DNA from: JAYWXI01 sp036016955
GTDB lineage: Bacteria > Bacteroidota > Bacteroidia > Flavobacteriales > Weeksellaceae
DNA length: 64,000 nucleotides
NCBI RefSeq assembly: GCF_036016955.1
Contig: NZ_JAYWXI010000001.1
Location: 62,001-126,000, forward strand
Direction: 5' to 3'
Shown: piece by piece, positions 1-7,907 of the stretch
How positions within the stretch are numbered: the stretch's first letter is position 1
Layout of the letters: every line of letters starts with the position of its first letter
Program-made: the position numbers and the translations under genes
The notes under the pieces: generated by a model
What the model was told of the DNA's origin: nothing
The model's input: only the letters and a program-made list of their open reading frames with translations
Databases searched by the model: none

Positions 1-1041
1 GGGATCGTCTCCGTCGGGGAACAGCAGGACGCGGATGTTCATTCCTTGGGAAAGCAAAAGGTCGATGCTTCTGAAACTGGCCTTGATGCCCGCCTGATCT
101 CCGTCGAATAGAATGGTGATGTTCTCGGTGAGCCGTTTAATGAGTTTGATTTGTTCCGTAGTCAGGGCGGTTCCCGAGCTGGCAACGACGTTTTCTATGC
201 CGCTTTGGTGAAGGGCGATCACGTCCATGTAGCCTTCCACCAAAAGGCAGAGGTTGTTTTTGGAAATGCTTTGCTTGCTTTGGTTCAGCCCGTAGAGCAC
301 GTTGGATTTATGATAAATATCGGTCTCGGGAGAGTTGAGGTATTTTGCGGTTTTAACGTTGTTTTTCAGGATTCTGGCTCCGAAGCCCAATACCCTTCCC
401 GAAAAACTATGAATCGGGAAAATCACCCGTTCCCGAAAGCGGTCAATGCCTTCGTTGGAATATTCCGGAAAAATGGAAAGGCCTGATTTTTCCAACAATT
501 CCTTGCTGTAGCCTTTGGCTAAGGCGTATTCTGTAAAAGCGTTTTTTTTCTCGGGCGAATAGCCGAGTTGAAATTTCTTGATGAGGTCATCCCGAAGTTC
601 TCTTTCCCGAAAATAGGAAAGTCCTATTTTTTGTCCCTCGGTGGTTTGGTGAAGTTGGTTTTGGAAGAAATCGTTGGCAACTTCATGAATTTTATAGAGT
701 TGTTCGCGTTCGGTTTGGGCGGCTTTTTGTTCTTCGGACTGTTCGCTTTTGGTTTCTTCGATTTCGATACCGTATTTTTTTGCGGCATGGCGAAGCGCCT
801 CGGGGTAAGTGAAATTTTCGATTTCCATAAGGAACGAAATGGCTGTGCCGCCTTTACCCGTGGAAAAATCTTTCCAAATTTGTTTACTCGGAGAGACGAC
901 GAAGCTGGGCGTTTTCTCGTCCTGAAAAGGGCTTAGGCCTTTATAGTTGGAGCCGGCTCTTTTCAGCTGGACGTATTCGCCGATGATTTCTTCGACTCTG
1001 ATGGTCGAAAAAATCTTATCGATGGTCTGCTGCGTAATCAT
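1..1041 (-). CDS. dnaG: DNA primase DnaG, 5' part (runs off the window edge)
   Basis: Synthesises RNA primers at the replication fork. The visible 347 codons contain the N-terminal zinc-ribbon region (about residues 30-70, with EKTPSF and GKGG motifs), the primase catalytic core with the Toprim motif VEGYMD followed by SSGTALT, and the acidic FDGDQAG motif. The C-terminal DnaB-binding part lies outside the window. In the zinc-ribbon the four positions that normally hold Cys-His-Cys-Cys are Ser37, Gln40, Asp58 and Thr61, so this copy should not bind zinc there. The start is the ATG at 1041; a -7-like TACTTTTA lies only 4 nt upstream of it (1046-1053). Identification is secure from the core motifs; truncation is only due to the window. 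Confidence 0.96.
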   Translation of the reverse strand, partial: MITQQTIDKIFSTIRVEEIIGEYVQLKRAGSNYKGLSPFQDEKTPSFVVSPSKQIWKDFSTGKGGTAISFLMEIENFTYPEALRHAAKKYGIEIEETKSEQSEEQKAAQTEREQLYKIHEVANDFFQNQLHQTTEGQKIGLSYFRERELRDDLIKKFQLGYSPEKKNAFTEYALAKGYSKELLEKSGLSIFPEYSNEGIDRFRERVIFPIHSFSGRVLGFGARILKNNVKTAKYLNSPETDIYHKSNVLYGLNQSKQSISKNNLCLLVEGYMDVIALHQSGIENVVASSGTALTTEQIKLIKRLTENITILFDGDQAGIKASFRSIDLLLSQGMNIRVLLFPDGDDP

Positions 1042-1100
1042 GCCGTAAAAGTAGTGAAGATTTTTTGAATTTTTGCGGAGGGATTTTTTCTTTTCGGGGA

Positions 1101-1130
1101 TTGGACTCGGGCGATTTATTGTTAATTTTG
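1101..1130 (+). promoter_or_regulatory. Bacteroidota-type promoter for the small gene at 1162
   Basis: TTG at 1101-1103, a 19-nt spacer, then TAATTTTG at 1123-1130, fitting the primary sigma consensus TTG-N19-21-TAnnTTTG. A start site near 1135 would give a leader of about 27 nt before the ATG at 1162. Inferred from the motif only. Confidence 0.55.
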
Positions 1131-1161
1131 GGGTCGGATTACGATTTTAAAACCGATAGCA

Positions 1162-1398
1162 ATGAAACATGTACAGATTAAAGCCAAAGATTTTTTTGAA
1201 TTACTCAAGTTGAAGGATACTTCCATGTGGGAAATTTTTGCCCAAATGATTGACGGGGAGGAGAAGGAGATACTTTTTTTGGATGAGGAAGACAAATTGC
1301 TGTTCAATTACGTTTTGCCTTCTTCTTTAGCGAAATTGCAGGAAGACCAAAAACTTTTCGCAAAGGAGTACGCCGAAAAGATAGCGCAGAGTAATTAA
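1162..1398 (+). CDS. small acidic hypothetical protein (78 aa)
   Basis: Family not recognised. It is a soluble, charged 78-residue protein with no signal peptide or membrane segment, rich in Glu, Lys and Leu, and probably mostly helical. The middle carries an acidic patch (DGEEKE, then LDEEDK). It has its own well-formed promoter (1101-1130) and is closed by a hairpin at 1428-1463, so it is probably a monocistronic gene between divergently transcribed dnaG and a convergent YceI gene. The intact frame, promoter and terminator support it being real; its function is unknown. Confidence 0.7.
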   Translation: MKHVQIKAKDFFELLKLKDTSMWEIFAQMIDGEEKEILFLDEEDKLLFNYVLPSSLAKLQEDQKLFAKEYAEKIAQSN

Positions 1399-1427
1399 TC
1401 TAGAATAGGTTTTTTCCGGTAAGATTT

Positions 1428-1463
1428 AAAAAAGGAGCTTTTGGAGAAGAGCTTCTTTTTTTT
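1428..1463. terminator. bidirectional intrinsic terminator
   Basis: Nine-base stem 1431-1439 / 1450-1458 with one G-U pair, A-run on the left and T-run on the right, lying between convergent genes ending at 1398 and 1468. Confidence 0.6.
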
Positions 1464-1467
1464 GATT

Positions 1468-1962
1468 TTATGGTACGGTATTGAAACTGAAGGAGATGTG
1501 CAAATCGTTTTTGACGACCACTGCGCCTGCGAATTTCTTTGGAGGATTTAGCCCGAAGTCCGAAAAGCGTACGGTTTGACTGCCTTTTAAGAGATTTCCT
1601 TGCAGGGTGAAGAGGGAAGTGTAGGTTTGGGTTTTGCCGGCAAGTTTGATTTCGAATGTACCGGAATATTGCCGGTTGTTTGTTTTGGAAAGCTTTAGAA
1701 TGCGGATTGGGATGTTTGGATGATTTTCGGCGTCTAAAATTTTTCTAAAATCACTGGTCATGACTTTGTTGTCGCATCGGAAGAGTTTGGTTTTTAATGT
1801 AATGTCTTGAAGATTGCGTTCCGATAGTGATACCGTGGCGGGGAAATCCGAATTTTGACATTTGAAGGTATTGATATTGGTTCTGCCACCGATGGTCACG
1901 ATGTTGTTTTGGGCGTAATAAAGGGCGTTTAAAAATAAAAATATGAAAAAAAGGTTTTTCAT
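1468..1962 (-). CDS. YceI-like secreted protein
   Basis: Predicted 164-residue periplasmic protein with a signal peptide (MKNLFFIFLFLNALYYAQ). The body resembles the YceI lipocalin-like barrel: a series of beta strands, a C-terminal VRFSDFGLNPP element and a final hydrophobic strand. YceI barrels bind polyisoprenoid or amphiphilic lipids in characterised members; the ligand here is unknown. A longer reading from 1992 is less likely because the signal peptide begins at the ATG at 1962. It is the third gene of a leftward operon behind another YceI protein and a porin, which suggests a joint envelope role. The match is weaker than for the first YceI gene. Confidence 0.75.
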   Translation of the reverse strand: MKNLFFIFLFLNALYYAQNNIVTIGGRTNINTFKCQNSDFPATVSLSERNLQDITLKTKLFRCDNKVMTSDFRKILDAENHPNIPIRILKLSKTNNRQYSGTFEIKLAGKTQTYTSLFTLQGNLLKGSQTVRFSDFGLNPPKKFAGAVVVKNDLHISFSFNTVP

Positions 1963-2034
1963 TCCGGTGCTTTTTAATTGGAAAAAGGGCAAAAATTAAA
2001 ATGCCCTTTTTCCTTTTAAGATAATTTGATTTGA

Positions 2035-3348
2035 TTAGAAACCAATGGTGGCTTCCACCATGAGTCCATTGAATTTTCCACCATAGAGGGGTGATGTTGT
2101 GCCCCAAGCGTTGCTTTGGTTGTAGTTTTGATTAACGTATTCGATTTTGGCTAGTACGTTAGGGGTCATAAACCAGCCGCCTCCTAGATTCATACGGTTG
2201 ATGCGTCTTGTGTCGGCGCCGTTGTAATCTTTGCCGCTGATTTGGTTGTATCTTCCACCAAGGTAGAATTGTTCTTTAACACCGAATCTGTAAAGTAGTT
2301 CTGCGGCCACTTGTGTGTAGGCGGCGTCACTTTCTCTTTTGGTGGTTGCGTTGACGAGTTTATTGCCTTTAACGTGTTCCAGGGTGCCGAAAAATTCCAA
2401 TCCGTGGTATTTGATGAAGGGGTTAACTTGGAAGGCTAACATTTCTCTCAGTCCAGGGTTGAAGCGTCCTGTGGTGTAGTTGCTGGTTCCCATGGCATCG
2501 CCGTTTTGCAGCAGAACATAGTAGTATCTAGAGCCGGCACGGTCGCCGCTGTAGAGGTAGCCTCCGGTGCTTAGTCCGTTGGTTTTTAGCACGGATCCGG
2601 TTAGTCTTACTCTTAGGTCTTTATCAATTTGTTTGTCGAAGCCGACTTTGGCGTAGACGGAAGGGGCGTTATCGTTGGTTCCTTTTACGGCGGACTGATT
2701 CAGCTTTCCGTTGGATACCCCTAGCATTCCGATGAAACCTTTATAGAAAACGTATCCTTCGGCGAAAGGTTCGGTCGTGAAGCTGTCCATGATGAGGTTG
2801 CCTACGAAGGGGTTATTGATGGCTTTAGCGTTATCCGTTCTGCGGAAGTGAGAATCTCCGTAGTTGATTTCGTCCATACCGACTTTGAAACGGGTGTATT
2901 TCATGACTTCGGACAAAAATCCGGAAGAGATGAAATCCAAATTGTCGATTTGGATGTAACCGCCTTTTACCCAAGCTTCATTGTGGTGTCTGGCTGAAAG
3001 GTAGGTTCTCAGGTGCATTTTTACGCCTTTGGCTAAGTAGGCGTTCAGATCCAAATTGGCGGTGGGAAGATTGAAGTCTTTTCCCATGGTCAATAAAGGT
3101 TTGTCTTGGGGCAGAGAGGCTTTGGTTTGATGCTCCAGAGCTTGGAACTGCAATGCGAAATCTCCTCCGATAGACACTTTTACACCTTCGTATTCGGGAG
3201 CTTCCACTTTTGGATCTTCAAACAGATTACGCTGGTATTTTTCAGGAGCTAAATATTCCCTGATGGTTTGGGGGGCTTCCTGAGCCTTGGAGATTAGACC
3301 AGCAAAAAGAAATGCGAGAGACGAAATTTTTAAAATGGTCGTTTTCAT
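2035..3348 (-). CDS. outer-membrane beta-barrel porin-like protein
   Basis: 437 residues from the ATG at 3348, with a signal peptide ending near SKAQ, then alternating aromatic-rich strands and a C-terminal Gly-Phe (VEATIGF), the usual terminal residue of barrels inserted by BamA. It resembles Bacteroidota porins of the phosphate-selective Porin O/P type, but no substrate can be assigned. The frame stays open upstream to 3393, but that extension (LLFYKT) would precede a good signal peptide and overlap the YceI gene, so it was rejected. It sits between two YceI genes with gaps of 31 and 72 nt, so all three are probably co-transcribed. Confidence 0.82.
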   Translation of the reverse strand: MKTTILKISSLAFLFAGLISKAQEAPQTIREYLAPEKYQRNLFEDPKVEAPEYEGVKVSIGGDFALQFQALEHQTKASLPQDKPLLTMGKDFNLPTANLDLNAYLAKGVKMHLRTYLSARHHNEAWVKGGYIQIDNLDFISSGFLSEVMKYTRFKVGMDEINYGDSHFRRTDNAKAINNPFVGNLIMDSFTTEPFAEGYVFYKGFIGMLGVSNGKLNQSAVKGTNDNAPSVYAKVGFDKQIDKDLRVRLTGSVLKTNGLSTGGYLYSGDRAGSRYYYVLLQNGDAMGTSNYTTGRFNPGLREMLAFQVNPFIKYHGLEFFGTLEHVKGNKLVNATTKRESDAAYTQVAAELLYRFGVKEQFYLGGRYNQISGKDYNGADTRRINRMNLGGGWFMTPNVLAKIEYVNQNYNQSNAWGTTSPLYGGKFNGLMVEATIGF

Positions 3349-3379
3349 AGTTTTATAAAATAAGAGATAATAAAAAAAA

Positions 3380-3910
3380 TTAGTTTGCAACAATGTTAAT
3401 TTTCACGGTAACGGCATCGCCGGTGCGTACCCCCATAAATCCGGGTGTTTCCATCCCGAAGTCGGACATTTTCAGGCTTTGGGTTCCGCTGATGGTGTAG
3501 GTATTAGCGTTTTGGGTTACGGTTACCGGGAGGGTTATGGTTTTGGTAACTCCTGCAATGGTGAGTTTTCCGGTAAGATTGCTTTTACCTACGGAAAGCG
3601 AACTGGCCGAGAAAGAAATATTAGGATTTTTATCGGCTTTCAATGCGCCATAGGCTTTGTTGTCCATCATTTTTCCTTTGGTGCTTTTTAGGTTTTTGGC
3701 CGGCATGGAGAATTTTACGTTGCTTATGGTGCTTCCGCTGACCGATCCCGAAAAAGTAGCCGAGGATGACGTCATCGTCCAATTATGAAGTGGTGAAGTT
3801 CCGTCCACGGTAATTTTGGCCGATTTTCCGGTAATGTTTTGACCGAAAAACAAAGTGGAAAAAAGAAGAGTTAAAACGGCTAATCCTTTTGTCAGAAATG
3901 TCTTTTTCAT
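3380..3910 (-). CDS. YceI family periplasmic protein
   Basis: 176 residues: signal peptide (to about residue 23, FFGQ), then a typical YceI domain with the SPLHNW motif, the LKSTKGKMMDNKAYGAL region, NPNISF, a central GKLTIAG strand, and SDFGMETPGFM near the end. YceI proteins are lipocalin-like carriers for isoprenoid-type lipids. It is the first gene of the YceI-porin-YceI operon. A -7-like element (TAATTTTG on the minus strand, 3942-3949) lies about 31 nt upstream of the ATG. Confidence 0.9.
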   Translation of the reverse strand: MKKTFLTKGLAVLTLLFSTLFFGQNITGKSAKITVDGTSPLHNWTMTSSSATFSGSVSGSTISNVKFSMPAKNLKSTKGKMMDNKAYGALKADKNPNISFSASSLSVGKSNLTGKLTIAGVTKTITLPVTVTQNANTYTISGTQSLKMSDFGMETPGFMGVRTGDAVTVKINIVAN

Positions 3911-4296
3911 AGTTCTTGGTTTAGAATTAAATTTAACTCTGCAAAATTACATATCTGTTTTGTTTTTACTTGCTTTTTTGCTTTTATTTATGTGTGATAT
4001 ATATCAAATGGTGTTTTTGTGTGTGAATTTTTTAATTTATTTTACTTTGGCATAAATTATTTTTAAAAAATGGTTTTTCTTTTTGTTTTTGAAGGGTGTT
4101 AAACAATTGTTTGGATTTAAACGGTGTAAAATGGGATGGATTGAGGGGGAAATAAAAATCATGCTCGGAATTTTTTTTATTTCTATCGTAATGGCTACAC
4201 TGAGTAGGAGAGAGAGGAGGAAAAAATGGATTGATGCGCTTGGGATAAATCATTATCTTCGTAGCTTTAAGAATTTAGACTTAGATTTGATTAAGG
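3911..4296. other. AT-rich divergent intergenic region
   Basis: 386 bases between the YceI operon (leftward) and the M28 peptidase (rightward). It holds the leftward -7-like element at 3942-3949 and, on the plus strand, a TATCTTCG sequence near 4254 that could serve the peptidase. The segment 3950-4090 is strongly AT-rich. Open frames here are short and have no recognisable protein; no RNA gene was seen. Confidence 0.5.
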
Positions 4297-5763
4297 ATGA
4301 GAAAAGCGTTATTTTTTGGATTTTTGTTTTTTCTGACGCAGGTGGTGTCGGCTCAGTCTTATAAGAAGCCTTTGGTGTCGGCGATTAAGGAGAAGGATTT
4401 GCGTACGGATATGTATCAGATGGCGGCCGATCAGTTTTGGGGGCGGGAAGCCGGGACTTTGGATGAGCTTAAGGTGTCGGTTTGGTTGGCGGATAAGGCT
4501 GCGCAGGCCGGTATGAAGCCTGCGGGGGAGCATGGTACGTTTTTTCAGTTTTTTGATATGTATAGGCATCGCGTGGCTCCTCAGAGTCGAATTTCCATCG
4601 GGCAAAAGCCGCTGAAATTATGGGCTGATGTTTTGGTGGCCGACGTGGTTGAAGCAGAGTACAAAGGGGTTATTGCGAAAGTGGGCAAGGTGGAGCCTTC
4701 GGCGTTGTCCCGATTGGATTTGCGTGGAAAAGTCGTTGCAATTAACGTTTCCGATCAGGGGGTGTCGAGGGAAATGACCCTTTTTGAGCGGCGGTATCCG
4801 GGGTTTATTCGTCAAAAATATTATAAGGCGGCAGAGGAAGCTGGAGTGAAGGGAATTATTTTCATTACGGATGAAATATCGGATAAGAGTTGGGAGGAAG
4901 TGGTTCCTCCGATGACTCGCGGGCAGTATGGAGTAGAGGGGCTTCGGGAAACCGTCTCTGAGGGGCTTCCTATTTTTTGGATTAAACGTTCGAATGAAAA
5001 TTGGATTAAAGACGGTTCGTCCATTGATTTTCGACTGATGGTGGAAACCTACAAATACCCTTCGGTGAATGTGATTGGCAAGATTGAAGGGACGGATCCG
5101 AAGTTAAAGCAGGAGTATGTTTTAATCAGTGGGCATCAGGATCATGACGGCATTCGGCATCCGGTGAAAAACGATACGATTTACAATGGTGCGGATGACA
5201 ATGCGAGCACTTGCGTGGCGATGTTGGCTATGGCGAGGGCTTATAAACAGCAGCCTTCAAAACGCAGTATTTTATTCGTATTTCATGGGGCGGAAGAAAG
5301 AGGCTTATTGGGATCGAGATGGCATGCGGCTCATCCTGTGGTGCCTCGGGAAAGTATTGTTGCGGTACTTAACGGCGATATGATAGGGCGTAATGCCAAC
5401 GACGAAGCGGCACTGTTGGGAGGGAATACTCCGCACAAGAATTCGGACGATTTGGTTCGGATGGCGGAAGAAGCCAATGCGGAGGGGCCGAAATTTCGTT
5501 TTTTGAGAGACTGGGATTTACCGGAGCATCCGGAGTATTTTTATTTCCGTAGCGATCATGTGCCTTATGCTAAGTTGGGAATTCCGGCGGTTTTTTTCAC
5601 CAGTGTATTGCATCACCAATACCATCAGCCTCAGGATGAGTCGGAAAACATTAATTTTAAAAAATTGCATAAAATGACCGAGTGGATGTACCGTACCAGC
5701 TGGAAAGTGGCCAATGAGGCGGAACGTCCCAAACTTTTACCTCATGTGGTTTTTGAGAGATAA
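4297..5763 (+). CDS. secreted M28 family zinc aminopeptidase
   Basis: 488 residues with a signal peptide (cleavage near VVSAQ), a PA-like inserted domain (about residues 110-230) and a C-terminal M28 di-zinc peptidase domain. Metal-ligand and catalytic motifs are visible in order: SGHQDHDG, GADDNAST, HGAEERGLLGS (catalytic Glu-Glu), NGDMIGRN and HHQYHQPQDE. Such enzymes remove N-terminal residues from peptides outside the cytoplasm and feed amino-acid uptake. The next gene, an asparaginase 75 nt downstream on the same strand, fits a peptide or amino-acid catabolism theme, though co-transcription is only inferred. Confidence 0.93.
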   Translation: MRKALFFGFLFFLTQVVSAQSYKKPLVSAIKEKDLRTDMYQMAADQFWGREAGTLDELKVSVWLADKAAQAGMKPAGEHGTFFQFFDMYRHRVAPQSRISIGQKPLKLWADVLVADVVEAEYKGVIAKVGKVEPSALSRLDLRGKVVAINVSDQGVSREMTLFERRYPGFIRQKYYKAAEEAGVKGIIFITDEISDKSWEEVVPPMTRGQYGVEGLRETVSEGLPIFWIKRSNENWIKDGSSIDFRLMVETYKYPSVNVIGKIEGTDPKLKQEYVLISGHQDHDGIRHPVKNDTIYNGADDNASTCVAMLAMARAYKQQPSKRSILFVFHGAEERGLLGSRWHAAHPVVPRESIVAVLNGDMIGRNANDEAALLGGNTPHKNSDDLVRMAEEANAEGPKFRFLRDWDLPEHPEYFYFRSDHVPYAKLGIPAVFFTSVLHHQYHQPQDESENINFKKLHKMTEWMYRTSWKVANEAERPKLLPHVVFER

Positions 5764-5838
5764 TGATAACAACGGGTTGTTTTTCTCGGCGGATGCAAAA
5801 TCGGCTTAAAACGTACCCTAAACAGATAGAACAACAAT

Positions 5839-6870
5839 ATGAAAAGAAAAGTCCTTCTTATCTATACCGGCGGAACCATCGGAATGGAGAAGAATTATGA
5901 GACGGGAAGTTTAACGCCTTTCAATTTCGAGGCGATTTTCAGCAAGATACCGGAGATGAGGCTTTTGGAATGTGAGGTTACGGTTTCTCCGTTTGAAAAA
6001 CCTTTGGATTCCTCGGATATGGGGCCGGAACAGTGGCAGATTATTGCGGCGTGCATTGCCGAGAATTATGAGGCTTACGACGGTTTTTTGATTCTTCATG
6101 GCACCGATACGATGGCTTATACGGCTTCGGCGCTCAGTTTTATGCTTAGAGGGCTTCGTAAACCGGTGATTCTTACCGGTTCTCAGCTTCCTATCGGTGA
6201 TTTGCGGACGGATGCCAAGGAGAACTTGCTGACGAGTTTATATTATGCCAGTTTATACGAACGGGAGGAAGCGGTTGTTCAGGAGGTTGCGGTTTATTTT
6301 GAATACAAACTGCTTCGTGGGAACCGTACGTTGAAATATTCGGCCGAGTATTTTGATGCTTACCGAAGTCCCAACTATCCTATTTTGGGGCAAAGCGGTG
6401 TGCATCTGAATGTGGATAGGGAGGTGCTGTACCGAGCGGAAAAAGACGAAGCTTTTACTGTTGATATGCATCTTTCCCAAGACGTGCTTTTTTGGCGTAT
6501 TTTTCCGGGGATGACGTTGGATTACTTTAGCGAACTTCCTAAAGTTAAGGTGCTTATTTTGCAGGTTTTTGGTTCGGGAACGATTTTTAATTCCGAGAAA
6601 ACGGTGGAGCTGCTTCGGGCTCTGCGCCGCAACGGTACGGAAATCGTGGTGGTGAGCCAGTGCATTTCGGGAGGAATTTCGTTTGGTAAATACGAGAATA
6701 GTAATGTTTTTACCCGGATAGGGGCGATTAGCGGTAGGGATATGACAGCGGAAAGCGCGATTACCAAAGCCATGCATTTGATTGGCAATCCCAAATACAG
6801 TGGGAATTTTGCCGATTGGTTTTCCCGAAGTTTAAGAGGGGAGATGAATGATAAGACTATTGATAAATAG
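5839..6870 (+). CDS. ansA: type I L-asparaginase
   Basis: Hydrolyses L-asparagine to aspartate and ammonia. The 343-residue length matches the cytoplasmic type I family. The two catalytic threonine motifs are present: YTGGTIGM at the N-terminus and HGTDTMAYTASAL at about residues 91-103. LTGSQLPIGD follows, as usual. No signal peptide, so cytoplasmic. It follows the M28 peptidase and is closed by a strong hairpin shared with the convergent fmt gene. Confidence 0.94.
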   Translation: MKRKVLLIYTGGTIGMEKNYETGSLTPFNFEAIFSKIPEMRLLECEVTVSPFEKPLDSSDMGPEQWQIIAACIAENYEAYDGFLILHGTDTMAYTASALSFMLRGLRKPVILTGSQLPIGDLRTDAKENLLTSLYYASLYEREEAVVQEVAVYFEYKLLRGNRTLKYSAEYFDAYRSPNYPILGQSGVHLNVDREVLYRAEKDEAFTVDMHLSQDVLFWRIFPGMTLDYFSELPKVKVLILQVFGSGTIFNSEKTVELLRALRRNGTEIVVVSQCISGGISFGKYENSNVFTRIGAISGRDMTAESAITKAMHLIGNPKYSGNFADWFSRSLRGEMNDKTIDK

Positions 6871-6891
6871 GAGAGAAGAGGAGATGATTTT

Positions 6892-6930
6892 AAAAACGCC
6901 CGATGATGAAGTTCGTCGGGCGTTGGTTTT
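6892..6930. terminator. bidirectional terminator between ansA and fmt
   Basis: Stem 6895-6903 / 6916-6924 (AACGCCCGA with TCGGGCGTT), with A-run to the left and T-rich sequence to the right, between convergent genes. Confidence 0.75.
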
Positions 6931-7880
6931 TATTTTTTCAGGCGGATGTGGTCGAAATTTCGGAATCCGTTGAGGAAATCTTTCAGAGGCATTTTCTTTT
7001 TGCCTTGAAGTTGCAATTCCAAAGGTTCGTAAAAACCGTCTTGGGTGTAGATTCTGAAATGGGTTTTGGAGATGTCCACGCTTCCGCAGGGGTGGTTGTG
7101 TTCAGTTAATTGGAAGCGGCCAGAAAATAATTTCAAGGATTTTTCTTCTCCGTCGATTTCCATCACGGTAAAAGCACAAGGGTAAGGGGACATTCCTCGA
7201 ATGAAATTATGAACGACCTCCGAATTTTGTTCCCAATTTATTAGAGTGTCTTCTTTGAAAATTTTGAAGGCGTTTTTGGGATTTTCTACTACGGGCTGTG
7301 GAGTGGGTTCAATGCGGTTTTCGGCCAGTGCGTTTAGGGTTTCTACTACCAGTTGGGCGCCGATTGCCATTAGTTTATCGTGAAGGGTTCCGGCATTGTC
7401 TTCGGGGGAGATGGCTGTGGTCTTTTGCAAAAGGAGGTGGCCTTCGTCGATTTTTTCGTTGATGAAAAAGGTGGTTACGCCGGTTTGTTTTTCGCCGTTA
7501 ATTAATGCGAAATTAATAGGGGCGGCGCCTCTGTAATCGGGAAGGAGAGAAGCGTGGAGGTTGAAAGTACCCATGGGCGGCAGATTGAAAAGCACTTGCG
7601 GCATCATCCTGAAAGCGACAACAACGAAGATGTCGGCCTCGAGTTTTCGCATGGCATCCAAAAATTCGGGATCTCTTAATTTATCGGGCTGAAAGACGGG
7701 GAGTCCTTGCTCCTCGGCATAGATTTTCACGGGGGATTGGGTTATTTTTTGCCCTCTGCCACTGGCTTTGTCGGCAACGGTAACCACACCGACAACCTGA
7801 TGGTGCGAGTGGTGTACGGCTTCTAGAACGGAACGGGCAAATTCGGGGGTACCGAAAAAAACGATGTTTAGCTGTTTCAT
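6930..7880 (-). CDS. fmt: methionyl-tRNA formyltransferase
   Basis: Formylates initiator Met-tRNA using 10-formyl-tetrahydrofolate. The 316 residues show the Rossmann-type N-domain (VFFGTPEFA), the folate-site region with NLHASLLPDYRGAAP containing the catalytic Asn-His, the GVTTFFINEKIDEG segment, and the C-terminal OB domain. Length is normal. A TATCTTTG element (minus strand, 7885-7892) ends 4 nt before the ATG, so the mRNA may begin at the start codon. recQ lies 27 nt upstream on the same strand. Confidence 0.96.
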   Translation of the reverse strand: MKQLNIVFFGTPEFARSVLEAVHHSHHQVVGVVTVADKASGRGQKITQSPVKIYAEEQGLPVFQPDKLRDPEFLDAMRKLEADIFVVVAFRMMPQVLFNLPPMGTFNLHASLLPDYRGAAPINFALINGEKQTGVTTFFINEKIDEGHLLLQKTTAISPEDNAGTLHDKLMAIGAQLVVETLNALAENRIEPTPQPVVENPKNAFKIFKEDTLINWEQNSEVVHNFIRGMSPYPCAFTVMEIDGEEKSLKLFSGRFQLTEHNHPCGSVDISKTHFRIYTQDGFYEPLELQLQGKKKMPLKDFLNGFRNFDHIRLKK

Positions 7881-7884
7881 AGTG

Positions 7885-7892
7885 CAAAGATA
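7885..7892 (-). promoter_or_regulatory. -7 element abutting the fmt start
   Basis: TATCTTTG read on the minus strand, 4 nt from the fmt ATG. With usual spacing, transcription would begin at or within a base or two of the start codon (leaderless mRNA). No convincing -33 element was confirmed. Confidence 0.5.
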
Positions 7893-7907
7893 AAGGGATA
7901 AGGCCGA

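Noticed and set aside
4083..4364. 93-codon open frame upstream of the M28 peptidase
   Set aside because: It overlaps the peptidase start in another frame, has no recognised family and its end is inside the peptidase signal peptide; most likely chance.
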